Assembly: GCF_041925275.1 (NCBI RefSeq) | Contig: NZ_JBHEUZ010000006.1 | Coordinates: forward strand, 124,001-188,000 | DNA from: Parapedobacter pyrenivorans_A | GTDB lineage: Bacteria; Bacteroidota; Bacteroidia; Sphingobacteriales; Sphingobacteriaceae | DNA: 64,000 nucleotides | Direction: 5' to 3' | Notes under the pieces: generated by a model | Databases searched by the model: none | Told to the model about the DNA's origin: nothing | Seen by the model: the letters and a program-made list of their open reading frames with translations, nothing else | Shown: in pieces, positions 43,734 to 52,072 of the stretch | How the letters are laid out: each line of letters begins with the position of its first letter | Numbering within the stretch: the stretch's first letter is position 1 | Made by a program: the position numbers and the translations under genes

Positions 43734-44588
43734 ATGAACTCCATATCAAAACTATTGATGGTGATGGCCGTATCACTATCATCCATAAACAGTTTCGCAC
43801 AAATCAAGGAGGCGAAAACAGCAACCGTGAAGATCTTTGGCAATTGCAATATGTGCAAAGCGACCATTGAGCAAGCAGGGAATGTAAAAAAAGAAGCCCA
43901 TGTAACATGGGACCAAAACACCAAAATGGCCACCCTTACCTATAACAGCGGCAAAACCAATCCGGATGAAATCCTGAAACGGATTGCCTTAGCCGGCTAC
44001 GACAGTGAAAGCTTTCTGGCACCCGACGACGCGTATGCAAAATTATCAGACTGTTGCCAGTACGACAGGACCTTAAAACCAGCCGCGAAATCCAAAGCAA
44101 CACACGACCATCATCAGGCAGTTCCATCCGCAAATGCAACAGCAGCGAATGCGTCGCAATTACGGTCGGTATTTGACGGCTATTTCTCCGTAAAGGATGC
44201 GTTGGTAAAAACAGCTGCTGCTACCGCATCCGCAAAGGCTACTGAATGGGTTGCGGCTATCCGTGCAGTGGAAATGGATAAGCTCTCCACGGCCGAACAT
44301 ACTGTCTGGATGGACGTATTGACTGATTTGACAGCGAATGCCGAACGCATCTCCCTATCAAAAGACATTGCAAAACAACGGGAAGCTTTCGCTGCACTTT
44401 CCACGCAACTCTATGAACTGGCCAAGGTATCCCAGCAGGAAACCACCCTGTATTACCAACATTGCCCGATGTACAACCATGGCAACGGAGCAAATTGGCT
44501 GAGCAAGGAAAATACCATTAAAAACCCGTATTACGGTGCCCAGATGCTCGCCTGCGGTTCGGTGGAAGAAACGATTCCGATGCACTAA
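43734..44588 (+). CDS. Periplasmic copper-binding protein: HMA domain plus DUF3347
   Basis: This 284-residue protein has a signal peptide (cleavage near SFAQI, about residue 23). A heavy-metal-associated domain follows with C38-x2-C41 (GNCNMCKATIE), then a His-rich linker (THDHHQ), and a DUF3347 helical domain from about residue 140 (LRSVFDGYFSVKDALV). The C-terminus has CPMYNHGNGANWL and CGSVEE, typical of the heavy-metal-binding tail in this group. It should bind copper in the periplasm and hand it to the oxidase encoded 18 bases downstream. Confidence 0.88.
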   Translation: MNSISKLLMVMAVSLSSINSFAQIKEAKTATVKIFGNCNMCKATIEQAGNVKKEAHVTWDQNTKMATLTYNSGKTNPDEILKRIALAGYDSESFLAPDDAYAKLSDCCQYDRTLKPAAKSKATHDHHQAVPSANATAANASQLRSVFDGYFSVKDALVKTAAATASAKATEWVAAIRAVEMDKLSTAEHTVWMDVLTDLTANAERISLSKDIAKQREAFAALSTQLYELAKVSQQETTLYYQHCPMYNHGNGANWLSKENTIKNPYYGAQMLACGSVEETIPMH

Positions 44589-44605
44589 TTTGTCGTTAAA
44601 GAAAA

Positions 44606-46876
44606 ATGAATAACCGTAAAAATGTGCCCAAAAAAATGGGACAGGCCGTACTGCTGCTGCTCTGTTCGCAATCGCTGTTTGCACAACAGGTGGTGCGCTA
44701 CGACTTATACGTCAGCGATACCGTTGTCAACTATGCCGGCAAAGAAAAAAGGGCAATTGCCGTAAACGGGCAAATCCCGATGCCTACGCTTACCTTTACG
44801 GAAGGTGATACGGCCGAAATCGTGGTACACAACCAGCTCAACGAAAGCACCTCATTACATTGGCACGGCGTATTCCTGCCCAATAAGGAAGACGGTGTGC
44901 CCCACCTTACGCAACAGCCCATAGCACCGGGAGAAAGCTATACGTACCGTTTTCCCATTATCCAAAACGGCACACATTGGTACCACTCCCATTCGGGGTT
45001 CCAGGAACAGATCGGAATGTACGGCAATTTCGTCATGAAAAAACGTGACGGCGATAAAACCTTCAGAAAGGGAATCGATGATTTGCCCACCGTACCCATC
45101 ATGCTAAGCGAATGGACAAACCTCAACCCCAACAACATCAACCGGATGCTGCACAATGCCAATGATTGGGCCGCCATCAAGAAGGGTGCTACGCAGTCAT
45201 ACGCCGAGGCCATCAAAGAAGGCCAATTCCAGACCAAAGTAACGAATGAATGGAAACGGATGCTTGCTATGGACGTCAGCGATGTGTATTACAATAAAAT
45301 CCTGATAAACGGCGAAAATCCCGTAGAGCTGAAAACGGTGGATGGTCAAGCACTGAAGGGGGGAGATCGGGTACGACTCCGCATATCCAACGGCGGGGCG
45401 TCGTCCTACTTCTGGTTGCGTTACGCAGGGGGTAAAATCACCGTTGTGGCGAGTGATGGTAACGACGTGGAACCGGTTGAGGTAGACAGGTTGCTCATTG
45501 CCGTGTCAGAGACCTATGATGTGGTCGTTACCATTCCGGAACACGGAGTAGCCTATGAGTTTTTAGCTACCACGGAAGACCGAACACAATCCGCAAGCTA
45601 CTTTATCGGCAATGGCATCAAACAGCTCATTTCGCCCCTGCCCCCGCTGAAGTATTTTGAGGGAATGAAGATGATGAACGAAATGATGAAAATGAATGGC
45701 GATCTGAACGATATGGGAATGAAGATGAGCTTGAACAAGATGGATATGAACGTGGTGATGTACCCCGAAATTACCGGAGAAACTGGAAAAGAAATGGACC
45801 ACAGCCAGCACGGCATGGACATGGACAATGAATCCAATCGCTATGATGCAAACGCGCTGGGTGATATCGTTACGCTGAATTATGCCATGCTTAAGTCGCC
45901 ACATAACACGGCCCTCCCCGAAGATGCCCCTGTAAAAGAATTGAAATTCACCCTCACCGGGAATATGAACCGCTATGTATGGAGCATGGATAATAAGATA
46001 CTTTCCGAAACGGATAAGATACCGGTTAAGAAAGGCGAAATATTGCGCATCACAATCTACAATAATTCCATGATGCGCCACCCGATGCACCTGCATGGAT
46101 TTGATTTCAGGGTTGTCAATGACCACGGGGATAACGCGCCGCTTAAAAACGTCATGGACATGATGCCCATGGAGACCAACACCGTTGAGTTTCTGGCAAA
46201 TGAGGAGGGCGACTGGTTCTTCCACTGCCACATCCTGTATCACATGATGGCCGGCATGAACCGGGTGTTTGCGATAGGCGACTATCAAAACCCCTATTTG
46301 CCCGACAAGGCGAAGGCCTACAACGCGTTGCAGATGGAAAGCAACATGCTACATTTTATGGCCCAGAATGATTTCGCCACCAATGGAAACGACGGCGAGG
46401 CCATGCTTCAGAATGCTCGGTGGTCATTGGGCACCGAATGGCGTTTAGGCTATAACGCGATGCATGGGTATGAAGTGGAGACCCATTTGGGACGATTTAT
46501 CGGCAAAATGCAGTGGTTCATGCCGTTTGTCGGGTTTGACTGGCGATATCGGAAAATGGGGATGGACGAGCACGAAACCAATCTATTCGGGCAGAAAAAT
46601 GAAAAAGACACACGTCGTGCCGTTAGCTTGGGTTTTATGTACACGTTGCCGATGTTGGTCAATTTCCAGGCCGAGGTCTATCATGACGGCATAGTAAGGC
46701 TGTCTTTGATGCGTGAGGATATCCCCATCTCAAAACGGGTAAGGGGAGGTTTTATGGTTAACACGGATCTCGAGTATATGGGTAATCTTCGGTATATCAT
46801 CACGAAAAACATCGGTATCCGTGCTCACTACGACAGTGATATGGGCCTGGGGGCAGGATTATTGCTCAGCTATTAA
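44606..46876 (+). CDS. Multicopper oxidase with C-terminal beta-barrel-like domain (CopA/CopB type)
   Basis: This 756-residue secreted protein has cupredoxin domains with SLHWHGVF, THWYHSHSG, HPMHLHGFDFR (near residue 492) and HCHILYHMMAGM (near 540), the full copper ligand set of CopA-type oxidases. A Met-rich stretch lies between about residues 350 and 410. The last 160 residues look like beta strands of an outer-membrane barrel (RWSLGTEWRLGYN to GLGAGLLLSY) and resemble CopB. It is therefore a CopA-CopB-like fusion that probably oxidises Cu(I) at the outer membrane. It ends the copper operon. Confidence 0.88.
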   Translation: MNNRKNVPKKMGQAVLLLLCSQSLFAQQVVRYDLYVSDTVVNYAGKEKRAIAVNGQIPMPTLTFTEGDTAEIVVHNQLNESTSLHWHGVFLPNKEDGVPHLTQQPIAPGESYTYRFPIIQNGTHWYHSHSGFQEQIGMYGNFVMKKRDGDKTFRKGIDDLPTVPIMLSEWTNLNPNNINRMLHNANDWAAIKKGATQSYAEAIKEGQFQTKVTNEWKRMLAMDVSDVYYNKILINGENPVELKTVDGQALKGGDRVRLRISNGGASSYFWLRYAGGKITVVASDGNDVEPVEVDRLLIAVSETYDVVVTIPEHGVAYEFLATTEDRTQSASYFIGNGIKQLISPLPPLKYFEGMKMMNEMMKMNGDLNDMGMKMSLNKMDMNVVMYPEITGETGKEMDHSQHGMDMDNESNRYDANALGDIVTLNYAMLKSPHNTALPEDAPVKELKFTLTGNMNRYVWSMDNKILSETDKIPVKKGEILRITIYNNSMMRHPMHLHGFDFRVVNDHGDNAPLKNVMDMMPMETNTVEFLANEEGDWFFHCHILYHMMAGMNRVFAIGDYQNPYLPDKAKAYNALQMESNMLHFMAQNDFATNGNDGEAMLQNARWSLGTEWRLGYNAMHGYEVETHLGRFIGKMQWFMPFVGFDWRYRKMGMDEHETNLFGQKNEKDTRRAVSLGFMYTLPMLVNFQAEVYHDGIVRLSLMREDIPISKRVRGGFMVNTDLEYMGNLRYIITKNIGIRAHYDSDMGLGAGLLLSY

Positions 46877-46945
46877 TGTACGGTGAATGTACAATGGCTG
46901 GGCAATAGTCCTAGCCTTAGGCTATATGGAGCGGTGTGGCGCCAT

Positions 46946-48373
46946 TCAATGCGCAAAAGGGAACACATCGCTCTCCTGATGGGCTTCGTCCATAAGGGCA
47001 GCAAGTTGTTCGACGAGCGATGGGTTTTCTACGGCCAAATTTGTGTCTTCCACCGGGTCCGTAGCTAAATCATACAGTTCAATGGTGGTTTTTTCCTTGT
47101 TCCTGGTTTGCAGACGGACGGCTTTCCACTTCCCTTGTCTCACTGCTTGCCGGCCACCGCCTTCATGAAATTCCCAATACAGGTAGGTATGCTGTTGTTG
47201 TTGGTCGTCGTTACCCAACAACGTGGGCAAGATGGATACGCCATCCGTATAGTTGGGCGGGTTGGTTCCAGCTAGTTGCACGAAGGTTGGCATAACATCC
47301 CAAAATGCGCCAACAAAATCATTTTGGCTTCCGGGCTGTACTTTTCCCGGCCACCTTACGATAAACGGAACCCGTATCCCTCCTTCATACAGATCGCGCT
47401 TATGCCCACGTAGTCCACCTGCGCTGTTGAAAAACCTGGGATCTGCGCCGCCTTCCAAGTGCGGGCCATTGTCGCTGCTGAAAACTACGATCGTATTTTC
47501 CGACAGGCCCAGTTCATCCAATTTGGCCAGAATTTCACCCACGTAGGCATCCAGCCGGCTAACCATCGCCGCAAAGGTAGCACGCGGTTTTTCCACCGAC
47601 GCATACCCTCCTATTGTCGCCTCGGGACCATAATCATTTCCCTTATGTGGCGTTTCGTCAAAGCTGTTTTCATACTTCCGGTAATGTTCGTCTTCCGGAC
47701 CCTGCAACTCGGCATGTGGCAGTACCGTGGGCACAAATAAGAAAAAGGGCGTATCCTTATGGTCCGCAATAAATTTCAGGGTCTGTTCCTGAATAACTTC
47801 CGGTGCATATACAGCCTTGTTCGCCAAATCGTTCCCTTCCAACACCACCTTTTCATCGTTATGCCACAGATGGGTTGGGTAATAGCGGTGCGATTGGCGC
47901 TGGCAATTGTAACCAAAGAAGGTATCAAAGCCCTTTTGGTTGGGTGCGCCACTCGTACCCACCATGCCTAGCCCCCATTTGCCGAACGCCCCCGTTGCAT
48001 AACCCGCTTCCTGTAGGAGTTGGGCGAAGGTCTGCACGGAGTCTGCCAACGGGTATTGCCCTTCGGGTTTTATTTCCTTATTCCCACGGATGAAGGTATG
48101 TCCGGTATGCTGTCCCGTCATCAGTGCAGATCGAGACGGGGCACAGACCGTTGTGCCCGAATAGAATTGCGTGAAACGCATACCCTCCTCGGCTAAACGA
48201 TCAATATTCGGCGTTTGGATATGTTGTTGTCCATAGACTCCTATATCGCCGTAGCCGAGGTCGTCGGCCAAGATAAAGACGATGTTTGGCTGTGGCAAGT
48301 CTTGCGCTTGGTTGTCACAACCCGCGCTAAAGAGCAAGGCAAACGTTGCTACGGCTATTACTACTTTATTCAT
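46946..48373 (-). CDS. Sulfatase, lipoprotein (S1 family)
   Basis: This 475-residue sulfatase has a lipoprotein signal (lipobox ending at C19) and so should be anchored on the cell surface or in the periplasm. The formylglycine motif is C77-x-P-S-R81 (TVCAPSRSALMTGQ), with metal ligands D37/D38 in LADDLGYGD and a late SSDNGPH. The C-terminus holds the usual LYWEFHEGGGRQAVRQGKWK strand. The ATG at 48373 is chosen over 48400. It lies outside the utilisation locus at 53683-64000, next to a YjbR-type gene. The sulfate ester it cleaves is unknown. Confidence 0.92.
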   Translation of the reverse strand: MNKVVIAVATFALLFSAGCDNQAQDLPQPNIVFILADDLGYGDIGVYGQQHIQTPNIDRLAEEGMRFTQFYSGTTVCAPSRSALMTGQHTGHTFIRGNKEIKPEGQYPLADSVQTFAQLLQEAGYATGAFGKWGLGMVGTSGAPNQKGFDTFFGYNCQRQSHRYYPTHLWHNDEKVVLEGNDLANKAVYAPEVIQEQTLKFIADHKDTPFFLFVPTVLPHAELQGPEDEHYRKYENSFDETPHKGNDYGPEATIGGYASVEKPRATFAAMVSRLDAYVGEILAKLDELGLSENTIVVFSSDNGPHLEGGADPRFFNSAGGLRGHKRDLYEGGIRVPFIVRWPGKVQPGSQNDFVGAFWDVMPTFVQLAGTNPPNYTDGVSILPTLLGNDDQQQQHTYLYWEFHEGGGRQAVRQGKWKAVRLQTRNKEKTTIELYDLATDPVEDTNLAVENPSLVEQLAALMDEAHQESDVFPFAH

Positions 48374-48403
48374 ATGGTGTAAAGTTAAACGGCACCTCAT
48401 CGC

Positions 48404-48763
48404 CTATTGAAGAACCAACCGGTCGCGCACTTGCTTAGGTAACCCCGCTACCACTAAGCCATAGCCATGGTCAATAAGTTCCATAAGCTCTTTGTCGCTT
48501 AATTCGCCGTTGCAGGCTACCTGGTTCCAATGGCGCTTATTCATGTGGTATGCCCCTTGTATCGTGTGCGGGTGCCGCTCACGCAACTCCAGTGCATATT
48601 CCGGATCGCACTTGGCGCTGAACGACAGCGGCTGGCTATCCAACCCGGCAAGGAGAAACATTTTACCGGCTACTTTGAATACGAGTGCATCGGGTCCGAA
48701 TGGGCAACTCTCGGTTACCGCAGGTTTGGCCAGGCAATATTCACGTAGTTGTTCGATATGCAT
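48404..48763 (-). CDS. MmcQ/YjbR-family protein
   Basis: This 119-residue protein of the YjbR fold has LREYCLAKPAVTESCPFG, VFKVAGKMFLLAGLD, a central LSFSAKCDPE and NKRHWNQVACNG. Members are often annotated as DNA-binding from structure, but no function is established. The ATG at 48763 follows a 7-bp repeat array by six bases. The downstream sulfatase starts 30 bases after its stop, so the two may be cotranscribed. Confidence 0.92.
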   Translation of the reverse strand: MHIEQLREYCLAKPAVTESCPFGPDALVFKVAGKMFLLAGLDSQPLSFSAKCDPEYALELRERHPHTIQGAYHMNKRHWNQVACNGELSDKELMELIDHGYGLVVAGLPKQVRDRLVLQ

Positions 48764-48769
48764 TTTTTA

Positions 48770-48818
48770 GTCGTATGTCGTTAGTCACTAGTCGTTAGTC
48801 GTATGTCTTACGTCGCTT
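48770..48818. repeat. 7-bp tandem repeat, seven units, upstream of the YjbR gene
   Basis: GTCGTAT, GTCGTTA, GTCACTA, GTCGTTA, GTCGTAT, GTCTTAC and GTCGCTT. It belongs to the same family as the arrays at 19151 and 50971 and ends six bases from the ATG of the YjbR-type gene. Confidence 0.9.
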
Positions 48819-49047
48819 ACTGATTACCTTGGATCAAACATCGGCAATAAAAAGCAAAAAGCAAACAAGCAAAAGCAACCTAGCAAATGACACATTGTCA
48901 TGCTTATATCATCCTTGGCCGCCCCTTTTTCCTCATCTGCCTATAATTGGCATCAAACCTGCGATTGGCACAAGGCTTGTGTAAAGAACTTGTACAAAGA
49001 GTAAAAGCAATTGATTTAATCATCAACGTAGAAAAGGAAATATAGAT
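48819..49047 (+). promoter_or_regulatory. dnaK upstream region
   Basis: No gene is visible. A dyad TTGAT, six bases, ATCAA (49011-49026) lies just upstream of the ribosome site AAGGAAA (49034-49040). Two -24/-12-like sequences, GG-N10-GC at 48949-48962 and GG-N10-GT at 48967-48980, are in tandem, each starting TTGGCA. A housekeeping promoter matching TTTG-N20-TANNTTTG is not seen. No CIRCE element is recognisable. Confidence 0.35.
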
Positions 49048-50970
49048 ATGGCAAAAATTATTGGAATCGACTTAGGAACTACCAACTCTTGCGTAGCTGT
49101 GATGGAGGGTAATGAGCCGGTAGTCATCACCAACAACGAAGGTAAACGTACCACGCCTTCGATTGTAGCATTCGTTGAGAATGGTGAGCGCAAGGTGGGT
49201 GATCCTGCTAAGCGCCAAGCCATCACCAATCCGAAAAAAACCGTCTCTTCCATCAAGCGGTTTATGGGTACTACTTACGACGAAGCGGCCAAAGAGGCCA
49301 AGCGCGTACCTTACAGCATTGTGAAGGGCGACAACAACACCCCCCGTGTGGAGATAGACGACCGCAAATACACGCCGCAGGAGATTTCTGCAATGGTATT
49401 GCAGAAAATGAAGAAAACCGCGGAGGATTTCCTAGGCCAAGAGGTATCGGAAGCCGTAATTACGGTGCCTGCCTATTTTAATGACGCGCAACGCCAAGCG
49501 ACGAAAGAAGCCGGCGAGATTGCAGGACTAACTGTAAAGCGGATCATCAACGAGCCTACCGCAGCCGCTCTTGCTTACGGACTGGACAAGTCTAATAAAG
49601 ACATGAAAATAGCTGTGTTCGACTGCGGGGGCGGTACGCACGACGTATCTGTACTCGAATTGGGCGACGGTGTATTTGAAGTGAAATCTACCGACGGCGA
49701 CACGCATCTTGGCGGTGACGACTTCGATCAGGTAATCATCGATTGGTTGAACGACGAGTTCAAGAACGACAACAACGGTTTTGATTTGAGCAAGGACCCA
49801 ATGGCACTGCAACGCCTGAAAGAGGCGGCAGAAAAAGCCAAAGTGGAATTGTCAAGCTCTTCTTCCACCGAGATTAACCTGCCGTACATCACGGCAGACC
49901 AGACTGGCCCCAAGCACTTGGTGCGCACACTGAGCCGTGCTAAATTCGAGCAATTGGCCGATAGCTTAATCAAAAGGACGATCGAACCCTGTAAGTCGGC
50001 ATTGAAAAATGCGGGTTACTCGGCTTCCGACATCGATGAGATCATCTTGGTGGGCGGATCTACCCGTATACCGGCTATCCAAGAGGCTGTGAAGAAGTTT
50101 TTTGGCAAAGAGCCTTCCAAAGGGGTAAACCCCGATGAGGTTGTTGCTTTGGGTGCCGCTATCCAAGGCGGTGTGTTAACCGGTGAAGTGAAAGATGTAT
50201 TGCTACTCGACGTAACCCCACTTTCATTGGGTATCGAAACGATGGGTGGCGTCATGACCAAACTCATCGAATCGAATACCACCATCCCGAGTAAGAAATC
50301 AGAGGTATTCTCTACCGCATCGGATAATCAACCCTCTGTTGAAATCCACATCTTACAGGGCGAGCGGCCCATGGCTGCACAGAACCGCACCATTGGGCGT
50401 TTCCATCTGGATGGCATTCCACCGGCACCGCGCGGAGTACCACAAATCGAGGTCACTTTCGACATCGATGCAAACGGCATCCTCCATGTATCGGCGAAGG
50501 ATAAAGCCACCGGTAAGGAACAGAAAATCCGTATAGAAGCGTCTTCTGGCTTAACTGACGACGAAATCCAAAAGATGAAGCAGGAAGCAGAGGCCAATGC
50601 CGAGGCCGACAAGAAAGCCAAAGAGGAGATCGATAAGCTGAATGCCGCTGACGCCCTCATTTTCTCAACGGAAAAACAGTTGAGTGAATATGGCGATAAA
50701 ATCGGGGCTGATAAAAAGGCTCCTATCGAAGAAGGCCTCAAGAAGCTGAAAGACGCCCACGCGGCCAAAGATTTCGCCGCCATCGATGCAGCCCAAGCCG
50801 AACTGCAAAATGCGTGGAACGCTGCCTCCGAGGACATGTACAAAGCCTCACAGGAAGCTGGCGCACCCGACGGACAAACAGCGGAAGGTGGCTCAGCACA
50901 AGCGTCAGACAACGGCGACGACGTTACCGATGTCGAATTTGAAGAAGTCAAAGACGACGACAAGAAATAA
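49048..50970 (+). CDS. dnaK: Molecular chaperone DnaK (Hsp70)
   Basis: This 640-residue Hsp70 has an ATPase domain (GIDLGTTNSCVAV at the start, phosphate-2 loop, AVFDCGGGTHDVSVLEL, GGSTRIPA) and a substrate domain with the linker DVLLLDVTPLSLGIET, ending in an acidic tail. In the loop D192-C193-G-G-G-T197-H198 the usual Leu and Phe (E. coli L195 and F200) are Cys and His, while the threonine is kept. Dyad and -24/-12-like sites lie upstream. dnaJ and grpE are not adjacent. A 7-bp array starts directly after the stop. Confidence 0.97.
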   Translation: MAKIIGIDLGTTNSCVAVMEGNEPVVITNNEGKRTTPSIVAFVENGERKVGDPAKRQAITNPKKTVSSIKRFMGTTYDEAAKEAKRVPYSIVKGDNNTPRVEIDDRKYTPQEISAMVLQKMKKTAEDFLGQEVSEAVITVPAYFNDAQRQATKEAGEIAGLTVKRIINEPTAAALAYGLDKSNKDMKIAVFDCGGGTHDVSVLELGDGVFEVKSTDGDTHLGGDDFDQVIIDWLNDEFKNDNNGFDLSKDPMALQRLKEAAEKAKVELSSSSSTEINLPYITADQTGPKHLVRTLSRAKFEQLADSLIKRTIEPCKSALKNAGYSASDIDEIILVGGSTRIPAIQEAVKKFFGKEPSKGVNPDEVVALGAAIQGGVLTGEVKDVLLLDVTPLSLGIETMGGVMTKLIESNTTIPSKKSEVFSTASDNQPSVEIHILQGERPMAAQNRTIGRFHLDGIPPAPRGVPQIEVTFDIDANGILHVSAKDKATGKEQKIRIEASSGLTDDEIQKMKQEAEANAEADKKAKEEIDKLNAADALIFSTEKQLSEYGDKIGADKKAPIEEGLKKLKDAHAAKDFAAIDAAQAELQNAWNAASEDMYKASQEAGAPDGQTAEGGSAQASDNGDDVTDVEFEEVKDDDKK

Positions 50971-51005
50971 GGCGTAAGTCACTAGTCGTTAGTCATAAGC
51001 CATAA
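50971..51005. repeat. 7-bp tandem repeat, five units, directly after the dnaK stop
   Basis: GGCGTAA, GTCACTA, GTCGTTA, GTCATAA and GCCATAA begin at the base after the dnaK TAA. The last units run into the left arm of the terminator. Confidence 0.85.
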
Positions 51006-51048
51006 AAAAACCTCGCGGGATGGTCCTGCGAGGTTTTTTTATGGCTTA
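50996..51048. terminator. Very long bidirectional terminator hairpin
   Basis: A stem of 25 base pairs (one G-U) with a three-base loop: arms 50996-51020 and 51024-51048, containing an A7 run on one side and T7 on the other around a CCTCGCGG core. It sits between convergent dnaK and the nucleotidyltransferase gene and should stop transcription from both sides. Confidence 0.85.
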
Positions 51049-51065
51049 CGTATTTTTCCTAGCTC

Positions 51066-51977
51066 TTAAAAGAGCTTATCGGGGTACACCCCTCCATTCA
51101 CCAATTTAGCAATGCTTTCCTGTACAATAGGCTTATCTTCCGGATAGGTGACCCCAAACCACTTTTGTGACGTGGGAAGCACCTTAAAGGTTGCTTTACC
51201 TAACTTGATCAGCTCATCGGCCACCTTGGGAATCAAAAATTCCGATTTCGGATTGTCTTCGTTGGCGGGCACGAATGCTTTGAACAGTTCTTCACTTATT
51301 TTGAAAATTGCCGGTGTAAAGCCCCAGAAGTTCATCGATACCCGGCTGCTCCGCGGCAGCTCGGTTTCCACGCCGTCCTCCTCGAAGAAAATACGCCTTT
51401 CGCCATCCACTTCCTTGAAGTAAACTTTCAGCCGCTCGTTGATTTCAGTCATGTTACCTTCATCGTCCACCTTGCACACCCCGCGCGAGACCGAACCGTA
51501 GTCAGAAAGGGTTTTGTCTATCTGGTAGCCCATCAGCGAAAACTTATGGTCCGTCACTTCATAGGTAAGGAATTTGGCCATCTTTTCAAACGCCTCATAG
51601 CCATAGAAATCGTCGGCATTGATTACGCAGAATGGCTCGTTGATCTGATTGCGTGCAGAAAGGACGGCATGGGCGGTACCCCATGGCTTGGAACGCTCAA
51701 TTTGTTTGTCGATACCAAAAGGCGTAAGGTCATAACTTTGGTATACATAGTCCGTCTCAATCTTTCCGGCCAATTTCGGCTCGAATATTTCCTTGAATTT
51801 ATCAGCAAATTCCTCACGGATGATGAAACTTACTTTTCCGAATCCGGCCCGGATGGCGTCATAGATGGAATAATCGATAATCGTTTCGCCATTAGGCCCA
51901 AACGGGTCTATCTGTTTCATGCTTCCGTAGCGGCTGGCCATACCGGCCGCAAGAATTAACAAGGTGGGTTTACTCAT
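51066..51977 (-). CDS. Sugar-phosphate nucleotidyltransferase
   Basis: This 303-residue protein of the NTP-transferase family (GlmU/RmlA-like Rossmann fold) has LILAAGMASRYGSMKQ at the start with the phosphate-binding loop, DYSIYDAIRAG, a WGTAHAVLSAR loop and CVINADDFYG with the metal-binding aspartates. It should transfer a nucleotide to a sugar 1-phosphate; base and sugar cannot be told. No left-handed helix is present. It has its own promoter at 52020-52050 and ends at the long terminator shared with dnaK. Confidence 0.85.
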   Translation of the reverse strand: MSKPTLLILAAGMASRYGSMKQIDPFGPNGETIIDYSIYDAIRAGFGKVSFIIREEFADKFKEIFEPKLAGKIETDYVYQSYDLTPFGIDKQIERSKPWGTAHAVLSARNQINEPFCVINADDFYGYEAFEKMAKFLTYEVTDHKFSLMGYQIDKTLSDYGSVSRGVCKVDDEGNMTEINERLKVYFKEVDGERRIFFEEDGVETELPRSSRVSMNFWGFTPAIFKISEELFKAFVPANEDNPKSEFLIPKVADELIKLGKATFKVLPTSQKWFGVTYPEDKPIVQESIAKLVNGGVYPDKLF

Positions 51978-52019
51978 TACTTAAATTATGATATGATGAA
52001 TTTGTACTCTTCAAATGGT

Positions 52020-52050
52020 CAAACTTAGCTAAATTCCGCATGATATGAAA
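52020..52050 (-). promoter_or_regulatory. Promoter of the nucleotidyltransferase gene
   Basis: On the minus strand: TTTC (52050-52047), 19 bases, TAAGTTTG (52027-52020). The -7 box is perfect and the -33 box has one mismatch. The predicted leader is about 36 bases. Confidence 0.5.
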
Positions 52051-52072
52051 ATACCATCGTATCCCTATTGTC

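Noticed and set aside
45563..46288. His-rich 241-codon frame on the minus strand
   Set aside because: It is the antisense of the Met-rich part of the multicopper oxidase (ATG codons read as CAT). The plus-strand gene is well supported.
46911..46924. Terminator between the oxidase and the sulfatase genes
   Set aside because: The stem is only five pairs with a three-base loop and lacks a T-run on either strand.
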